In this document: one piece after another, positions 35,931-40,784 of the stretch | Numbering within the stretch: the stretch's first letter is position 1 | Layout: every line of letters begins with the position of its first letter | Assembly: GCA_013911745.1 (NCBI GenBank) | Contig: JACESO010000018.1 | Coordinates: 1-40,784 of the forward strand | From: Sphingobium sp. | Lineage (GTDB): Bacteria > Pseudomonadota > Alphaproteobacteria > Sphingomonadales > Sphingomonadaceae | Reading direction: 5' to 3' | DNA length: 40,784 nucleotides | Translations under genes and position numbers: made by a program | The notes under the pieces: model-generated | What the model was told of the DNA's origin: nothing | Seen by the model: only the letters and a program-made list of their open reading frames with translations | Databases searched by the model: none

Positions 35931-36710
35931 GTGCCGCGATCCGAACTCAAGCGCGCCTATGCGGCGCCGGCAGTCGAAAAGACCTTCGAAATCCTGGAAT
36001 ATCTGGCCACCCAACCAAGGGGAGCGCTGGTGAGCGAGATCGCCGCCGATCTCGGGCGAACCGTGGGCGAACTGTTCCGGATCGTCGTGGTACTGGAGAA
36101 TCTGGGATATCTGCGGAAATCACAGACGACAGACCGATATACGGTGACATACAAGCTGCTGGACATCGCATTCCGGGCTACCCCGTCACAGGATCTGGTG
36201 CGCGCTGCCTTGCCCGAAATGCAGGGGCTGGCGCTCGAAACGGGCCAGTCCTGCCATCTGGTGGTGCCCGCCCGTGGGCACGGCATGGTCGTTGCCCGAG
36301 AGGAGCAGCCCGGCACTCGCGGATTTTCCCTCAAGGTCGGCACCATCGTCGATATCGTTAAAAGCTGTTCGGGCCAGGTCATCCTCGCCTATTCAAGTCC
36401 CACGCGGGTCGATCGGATGTTACGCGAGGTCGAGGAGGAACGACATCTGACGGTGGACCGAGCGTGGCTGGCAGAGCGGCAGGAGACGATCCGTCAGACC
36501 GGGTTCGACAGCAGGCCAAGTCCGATAACCCAAGGCGTTACCGACATCAGCTTCCCGGTCTTCGGTTTCGACAAGCATGTCGTTGCGGCGCTCACCATCC
36601 CGTTCCTCTCGTTCATCGACGGATCGCAGAAGGTAGAAATCGAAGCGGCGCGTGACATGCTGCGTCGCACGACCGAACGAATTTCCGACAGGCTGGGTTA
36701 TCAGCCCTGA
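35931..36710 (+). CDS. IclR-family transcriptional regulator
   Basis: A 259-residue regulator with an N-terminal winged helix (about 14-75: AVEKTFEILEYLATQPRGALVSEIAADLGRT, then RIVVVLENLGYL) and the C-terminal IclR effector domain (about 90-255, with LKVGTIVDIVKSCSGQVILAY and ITQGVTDISFPVFG). The GTG start has AAGGGA about ten bases upstream. Members sense small carbon metabolites and control adjacent catabolic genes. It lies between the second GH29 and the fucose operon, and a palindrome is shared by both promoters. L-fucose or a pathway intermediate such as L-fuconate is a plausible effector, but this cannot be read from sequence. Confidence 0.9.
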   Translation: MPRSELKRAYAAPAVEKTFEILEYLATQPRGALVSEIAADLGRTVGELFRIVVVLENLGYLRKSQTTDRYTVTYKLLDIAFRATPSQDLVRAALPEMQGLALETGQSCHLVVPARGHGMVVAREEQPGTRGFSLKVGTIVDIVKSCSGQVILAYSSPTRVDRMLREVEEERHLTVDRAWLAERQETIRQTGFDSRPSPITQGVTDISFPVFGFDKHVVAALTIPFLSFIDGSQKVEIEAARDMLRRTTERISDRLGYQP

Positions 36711-36762
36711 CTTCGTCCGCTCAGGTTCCGGAAGCCACGGAGCGTTGCTGATGGATCAAAAG

Positions 36763-36777
36763 ACCGGGTTGCCCGGT
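36763..36777 (-). terminator. Terminator of the fucose operon
   Basis: On the minus strand ACCGGG-CAA-CCCGGT forms a 6-bp stem with a 3-base loop, followed directly by CTTTTGATC. It lies 25 bases after the mutarotase stop and between converging transcripts. Confidence 0.65.
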
Positions 36778-36802
36778 GCTTCCGCCAAGCGAAACCGCCA
36801 GG

Positions 36803-37147
36803 TCAAACGCCCTTCTTCAGGTGATCGGCCAACGTGAAGATGCGATCGGCGGGTTGCCACTTCACGCCATCGCCGGCTGACGGGACGGGCTTCTGGAATC
36901 GGTCCATCTGCGCCTCCCAAGCCTGCGATTCCACACTGCCGGTCCGATCCTTTGGCGCGGCATCGCCCGCAGTCTCGGTGATCATGACCAGCCGATCGCC
37001 GGTGCGATAAATCTCCATCAGCGTGTTGCCGGCATCGACGATATCCCGCAGCACCTGCGCAGGAACGTTGCCCGGTTGGTGCCATCTTTCATATTCCTCG
37101 GCCAGCGCCTCGTCGCTCAGATCGAGTATATAGACCTGCCTTGCCAT
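36803..37147 (-). CDS. RhaM-family sugar mutarotase, probably for L-fucose
   Basis: A 114-residue protein of the L-rhamnose mutarotase family, which interconverts alpha and beta anomers of a 6-deoxyhexose. The family's active-site residues appear as Tyr19 and His23 in EEYERWHQPGNVP, matching the E. coli RhaM pattern (Tyr18/His22). The ATG at 37147 overlaps the FucP stop by one base (TGATG), so translation is probably coupled. In Xanthomonas campestris a comparable small gene belongs to the oxidative L-fucose cluster, so fucose is the likely substrate here; rhamnose is the alternative, but no rhamnose genes are seen. It is the last gene of the operon and is followed by a terminator. Confidence 0.85.
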   Translation of the reverse strand: MARQVYILDLSDEALAEEYERWHQPGNVPAQVLRDIVDAGNTLMEIYRTGDRLVMITETAGDAAPKDRTGSVESQAWEAQMDRFQKPVPSAGDGVKWQPADRIFTLADHLKKGV

Positions 37148-38463
37148 CACGCCGCTCCCATCGCAGACGCATGCATCGCTCGCCGGCCGAACCATGCGAT
37201 CACCAGGAAACAAACCAGCGGCACGAACATCGCCATGGGCAGGGAATGGAGCCGCTCTGCGATGAGGCCGGTCAGCGGCGGGAAGATGGCGCCGCCGATA
37301 ATCGCCATGACGATCAGCGAAGAGGCAATCCGCTTGTTCGGCCCCAGTCCTGCAAGACCCAGGGTGAAGATGGTCGGGAACATGATGGACATGAACAGGC
37401 TGGTGAGTCCTAGCGCGACGACCGCGACGAGGCCACCAGCGCCCATCGCAATGCCGCATAGCACCGCCGCGATCAATGCGTAGGCAGTCAGCAGCCGAGG
37501 CGCGGGAACATAGCGCATCAGCGCAGCGCCGGCGAACCGACCGATCATGAACAGGAATAGGCTGATGCCAAGCCATTGCGCGGCTAGCTTCTCACCCACG
37601 CCGGTCTGGTCCTGAGCGAAATTGATGAAATAGCTCCACACCGTCACCTGCGCGCCCACGTAGAAGAACTGGGCGAGGATAGCTGCCCTCAAACGCGCGC
37701 TGCGCAGCGCTGCACCCAGGCCGCCGCCGGTCTGGTTCGTCGCCCCTTCTTCGGCAATGACAGGAAAGCGGGTCAGCATGACGACCACTGCAAGGAGCAG
37801 GACGACGCCGGCCAGCCCGAGATAAGGCAGTCGCACGGCAACGGCTTCGGCCGCGCGATAGGCGTCGATCTGCGCAGGAGACATGGCGGCCATCTCGGCG
37901 ACATTATGCTCGATGCCGGAGAAGATCAGCGCGCCCCCCAGGAACGGCGCGATCACACCACCGAGCCCGTTGAAGCTTTGCGCGAACGTCAGTCGCTGCG
38001 CCGCGCTCTCCTCGCGGCCCATGGCGGCGATCAGAGGATTTGCCGCAGTTTCCAGAATGGCCAGACCCGCAGCAATGATGTAAAGCGCGACAAGGAAAAA
38101 GCCGAACGCCCGCACTCCGGCCGCTGGCCAGAAGAGCAGCGCTCCAACCGCATAAAGGCCCAAGCCGGTGACAATCCCTGCCTTGTAGCCACGCCGGGCT
38201 ATGAACCATCCCGCGGGGAGCGCGAACGTGAAATAGCCGAAGTAGAAAGCGGTCTGGATCAGGCCTGATTCCATCCGCGACAGTTCGAGCGCCTTCTGAA
38301 ACTGCTTGATGAGGATATCGTTGAAATTGTTGGCGATCGCCCACATGAAGAACAGGCTGGTGACGACTGCAAATGCCACCAGGAAGCGGCGCTCCACCAG
38401 AGGTGCAGGCCCCTCGCCACCACTTCCGGATGGTTCTGCTATTTCAAAATGCATCGATGACAC
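37147..38463 (-). CDS. fucP: L-fucose permease, FucP-type MFS transporter
   Basis: A 438-residue inner membrane transporter of the fucose-galactose-hexuronate family, which imports L-fucose with protons. It has about 12 hydrophobic segments after a 28-residue cytoplasmic tail. FucP-type motifs are NNFNDILIKQFQKALEL (about 45-61) and ILETAANPLI (about 135-145). The GTG at 38463 has GGGAGG six bases upstream; an ATG nine bases downstream is possible. It follows the SDR by 38 bases and overlaps the mutarotase start. L-fucose freed in the periplasm by the GH29 enzymes is the expected substrate, though relatives also carry glucose, galactose or oligosaccharides. Confidence 0.88.
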   Translation of the reverse strand: MSSMHFEIAEPSGSGGEGPAPLVERRFLVAFAVVTSLFFMWAIANNFNDILIKQFQKALELSRMESGLIQTAFYFGYFTFALPAGWFIARRGYKAGIVTGLGLYAVGALLFWPAAGVRAFGFFLVALYIIAAGLAILETAANPLIAAMGREESAAQRLTFAQSFNGLGGVIAPFLGGALIFSGIEHNVAEMAAMSPAQIDAYRAAEAVAVRLPYLGLAGVVLLLAVVVMLTRFPVIAEEGATNQTGGGLGAALRSARLRAAILAQFFYVGAQVTVWSYFINFAQDQTGVGEKLAAQWLGISLFLFMIGRFAGAALMRYVPAPRLLTAYALIAAVLCGIAMGAGGLVAVVALGLTSLFMSIMFPTIFTLGLAGLGPNKRIASSLIVMAIIGGAIFPPLTGLIAERLHSLPMAMFVPLVCFLVIAWFGRRAMHASAMGAA

Positions 38464-38501
38464 CGCTCACCTCCCCTTCTCTTTGTATCGATCACCGGAC
38501 G

Positions 38502-39248
38502 TCAGGCATTTGACCAGCCCCCGTCGATCACATGGCATTGCCCTGTCACGAACGCCGCAGCGTCGCTCGCCAGCCATAGGGCCATGGCCGCTACCTCTTC
38601 CGGCCTGCCCAACCTTCCGACGGGCTGTCGAGCCGAAAACCGGGCAAGCGCCGCGTCGAAATCTCCGGTCGAGCGCAGCCGTTCTTCCAGTGAGGGCGAA
38701 TGGACGGTGCCTGGGCAAACCGCGTTGCAGCGGATGCCCTGCGTGACATAGTCCACGGCAATGGCCTTGGTCAGTCCGACCACGGCGGCTTTGGTCGTAT
38801 TATAAACGAAGCGGTCTGGCACACCGATGATGGCGCCCGCGACCGATGCGATGTTGATGATCGAACCGCCCCCCGCACCGATCATGCCGGGCAATACGAC
38901 CCGTATCAGCCGCGCCATCGCCGCGACATTGATCGAAAAGGCCTCTTGAAGGTCGGCGTCACTGCTGTCGAGCAGCGTGCCGCCATGAACCTTGCCGATA
39001 CAATTGACCAGGATATCCCACGCCCCGCCATCCTGCGCGACCAGCGCGGCCACCGCGCCGGGATCGGTCACGTCGACGCGCTGCGTTCGGCAACCGGTCA
39101 GCGTAGCGAGCGTGTCGGCATTGCGATCTATCGCCAGAACGTCCGCACCCGCCGCCGCAAGCAGTTCGGCGCACGCCTTGCCGATCCCCTGCCCCGCGCC
39201 CGTCACAAGCGCCCGCTTGCCGGTCAGGTCGAATGGGCCGATCGTCAT
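38502..39248 (-). CDS. SDR dehydrogenase, likely 2-keto-3-deoxy-L-fuconate dehydrogenase
   Basis: A 248-residue classical short-chain dehydrogenase. The ATG at 39248 is chosen for GGAG five bases upstream; an in-frame start 24 bases upstream is possible. It shows the cofactor motif TGAGQGIG (16-23), the NIAS serine and YNTTK catalytic pair, an NAVCPGTV segment and a closing ADxVTGQxxxxDGG-like end (FVTGQCHVIDGGW). In the Xanthomonas L-fucose route an SDR of this type oxidises 2-keto-3-deoxy-L-fuconate. Here the neighbours are an aldo/keto reductase, FucP and the mutarotase, the same set as in that cluster. The step is inferred from operon context; L-fucose dehydrogenase is a second possibility. 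Confidence 0.85.
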   Translation of the reverse strand: MTIGPFDLTGKRALVTGAGQGIGKACAELLAAAGADVLAIDRNADTLATLTGCRTQRVDVTDPGAVAALVAQDGGAWDILVNCIGKVHGGTLLDSSDADLQEAFSINVAAMARLIRVVLPGMIGAGGGSIINIASVAGAIIGVPDRFVYNTTKAAVVGLTKAIAVDYVTQGIRCNAVCPGTVHSPSLEERLRSTGDFDAALARFSARQPVGRLGRPEEVAAMALWLASDAAAFVTGQCHVIDGGWSNA

Positions 39249-39313
39249 GCTCGCTCCATGCCTTGCCGGCACGCCGGTCGCCGGACATTTTGATACATCC
39301 CGATCAACCCTTT

Positions 39314-40348
39314 TCAGCCCTGCGCCGCTTGCATATCCGGAACCGGGGCACCGCGCGGGATGACCCCTTCGGCTTTCAGCGCCGTCCAGAAGGCTCCGGG
39401 GATCGGAACACTCGCAAGAGCCAATGTGCGATCCACCAGATCAGCGCTGCCCATGCCGACCAGAACGGACGCGACCACCGGATGCGCACGGGTGAATTGC
39501 AGCGCGGCGGCGGCCAACGGCACCCCTGCCTCGTCACACAGCGCCTCGATCCGCGCGACCCGCGCGACCACCTCTGCGGGCGCCGGAGCGTAGTCGAAAT
39601 AGAGTTGCTGGCCCAAACGGGTTCCGGTCGCAAGGATGCCGCTATTGTAGACGCCTCCCGCAACTATTCGCGCCCCGTGAACTGCGACCCGATCGAAAAA
39701 GCCGTCGAGCGGGCGCTGCTCCAGCAAGGTGTAACGCCCCGCCAGCAGGAAGCAGTCGAAGCGCCCGATCGCCATCGCTTGGTCGATGACGGCAGTCTCA
39801 TTTACCCCTACTCCGATCGCGTCCACCGCTCCGCTGGCGCGCAGCTCGTCCATTGCCCGGTAGCCGCCTTCTGCGAATTGCGCGAAATGGTGCGAATGCA
39901 TCGCCCCATGCGTCAGCGATCCCAGGTCGTGCGCGTAAAGCAGTCCGATGCGGTCTAATCCAAGCCGGCGAAGGCTGTCCTCGAACGACCGCATCACGCC
40001 ATCATAGCTGTAATCGAAATGGACATGATTCGGCAGAGGGTCGACAAATCCGTCGCGAAGGGAGGGCAGGCTTTCGTTTGTTGCTTGGAGCAGCCGTCCG
40101 ACCTTGGTGGACAGGACGAACTCTCCACGCGGCAGATCACGCAAGGCGATGCCCAAGCGCTGTTCTGACAAGCCCATGCCATAAAAGGGTGCGGTGTCGA
40201 AATATCGTACGCCGCGCTGCCAAGCATGCTGTACCGCCTGGATCGCAGCATCATCACTGACGGCTTGGTAGAGATTACCGATAGCCGCTCCGCCAAATCC
40301 GACCGACGCTTGCTTCAGCACCGTCCAAAAATGTCTGTCCTCACCCAT
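39314..40348 (-). CDS. Aldo/keto reductase, likely L-fucose dehydrogenase
   Basis: A 344-residue aldo/keto reductase resembling D-threo-aldose 1-dehydrogenase, which oxidises L-fucose to L-fucono-lactone with NAD(P). The catalytic set is visible: Asp in YFDTAPFYG (about 49-57) with its Tyr, Lys in STKVG (about 80-84) and His in YAHDLG (about 138-143). It is the first gene of the operon with SDR, FucP and mutarotase, 65 bases before the SDR. A palindrome stands 22 bases upstream of the ATG. Pyridoxal 4-dehydrogenase belongs to the same subfamily, but the fucose neighbours argue for the sugar role. Confidence 0.87.
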   Translation of the reverse strand: MGEDRHFWTVLKQASVGFGGAAIGNLYQAVSDDAAIQAVQHAWQRGVRYFDTAPFYGMGLSEQRLGIALRDLPRGEFVLSTKVGRLLQATNESLPSLRDGFVDPLPNHVHFDYSYDGVMRSFEDSLRRLGLDRIGLLYAHDLGSLTHGAMHSHHFAQFAEGGYRAMDELRASGAVDAIGVGVNETAVIDQAMAIGRFDCFLLAGRYTLLEQRPLDGFFDRVAVHGARIVAGGVYNSGILATGTRLGQQLYFDYAPAPAEVVARVARIEALCDEAGVPLAAAALQFTRAHPVVASVLVGMGSADLVDRTLALASVPIPGAFWTALKAEGVIPRGAPVPDMQAAQG

Positions 40349-40753
40349 GAAGCATACCTAGGAATCCTTTTTGCATATACGCAAGTTGATTTTTGTAACT
40401 ACGCTCCTTGGTGCGGTGATTGAGCCGCGCCATTGGCGCTAGCGGTCTCCACCGTTGCCCGAACCTGTTCCGCGCCACATGGCAGGCTCCCGCACTCGAA
40501 CAACGAAAGAGCAGGCCGGTAAGGTATAATGGTCCTGGTCGCGGCAGCCGCACCCAATGGGATCTGCGGACAACGACTTCGTCTAAGATACCCGCCCGCA
40601 AAACACAATTGTATGAGTTTTGTTTGCATTTATGCTTTTCTGTTTTTATGGATGCCCTTGGCGTGCAGATCGGCATTTGCGCCGACAGACAGGATCGAGC
40701 GCCTCGCAGCGGACGGGAGAACGTTCCACATAACACAAACGAGGGAGAAGAAT
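40349..40753. other. Divergent control region at the right end
   Basis: This 405-base gap separates the fucose operon from the truncated Tat-signal gene. It holds the palindrome at 40371-40384, a related partial copy TTTGCATTTATGC at 40623-40635 and an AT-rich stretch at about 40600-40660 suited to a promoter for the rightward gene. I see no gene in it. Confidence 0.5.
40371..40384. promoter_or_regulatory. Candidate IclR operator before the fucose operon
   Basis: TTGCATATACGCAA is a palindrome with TTGC/GCAA arms, 22 bases from the aldo/keto reductase ATG. It aligns with TTTGCATATTTACAAA in the GH29/IclR promoter (shared TTTGCATAT and CAA). Its position suits a repressor. Confidence 0.5.
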
Positions 40754-40784
40754 GTGAAACTGGGGCGTCGTGAAGTGCTTATAT
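40754..40784 (+). CDS. Start of a Tat-exported protein, cut by window edge
   Basis: Only ten codons are visible. A GTG at 40754 follows GAGGGAGAAG and gives MKLGRREVLI, where GRREVL matches a twin-arginine signal like those of other enzymes in this locus. An overlapping ATG at 40752 is followed at once by a stop and is excluded. The gene is divergent from the fucose operon. Another exported glycosidase is likely by context, but family cannot be told. Confidence 0.5.
   Translation, partial: MKLGRREVLI

Noticed and set aside
1..40784. CRISPR arrays, tRNA or rRNA genes, intact insertion sequences
   Set aside because: No regularly spaced repeats, cloverleaf-like sequence, rRNA-like stretch or transposase with terminal repeats was seen on reading both strands.

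Overview
The window looks like about 41 kb of chromosome from a GC-rich alphaproteobacterium, most likely a member of the Sphingomonadaceae. This rests on codon use, on the long TonB-dependent receptor lacking a SusD partner but followed by tryptophan-halogenase-like genes, and on the oxidative L-fucose pathway genes. No rRNA, tRNA, CRISPR array, intact insertion sequence or phage gene was seen. Taxonomy is an inference; no marker gene is present.

Layout. A chromate transporter (1-1352, cut by the left edge) is unrelated to the rest. From about 1.4 kb to the right edge nearly everything concerns breakdown of a branched plant polysaccharide. Left block: a polysaccharide deacetylase (-), divergent from an esterase-GH2 pair (+), then GH51 arabinofuranosidase and its upstream FadR-type regulator (both -). 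Core operon (+): GH3 beta-glucosidase, GH35 beta-galactosidase, GH31 alpha-xylosidase with a PA14 insert (9896-16902). Next come a GH29 alpha-L-fucosidase (-) divergent from a sialate-O-acetylesterase/CE20-like esterase (+), then a GH2-GH39 pair (-), two secreted proteins of unknown function (25285-26847), and a TonB-dependent receptor followed by two halogenase-like flavoproteins (33616-27067, -). The right block has a second GH29 fucosidase (-) divergent from an IclR regulator (+), and a four-gene operon (-) of aldo/keto reductase, SDR, FucP permease and mutarotase (40348-36803). A truncated Tat-signal gene begins at the right edge.

How it may work together. The set alpha-xylosidase + beta-galactosidase + beta-glucosidase + alpha-fucosidase + arabinofuranosidase + acetylesterase fits periplasmic dismantling of imported fucosylated, acetylated (arabino)xyloglucan oligosaccharides. 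The receptor would take them across the outer membrane. Released L-fucose would enter through FucP and be oxidised by the dehydrogenases. No endo-xyloglucanase is present, and the lactonase, dehydratase and final cleavage enzyme of the fucose route are not in the window.

Two possible regulatory codes can be read from the DNA. A TTGTCTNAC motif, matching the general FadR-subfamily operator pattern TnGTnnnACnA in part or whole, lies before GH51, the GH3 operon, the GH29/esterase pair, the unknown-protein pair and the TonB receptor. A different palindrome, TTTGCATAT-N-CAA(A), lies before the GH29/IclR pair and the fucose operon. The most unusual item is the halogenase pair: one copy keeps the known catalytic residues, while its translationally coupled neighbour has lost them.
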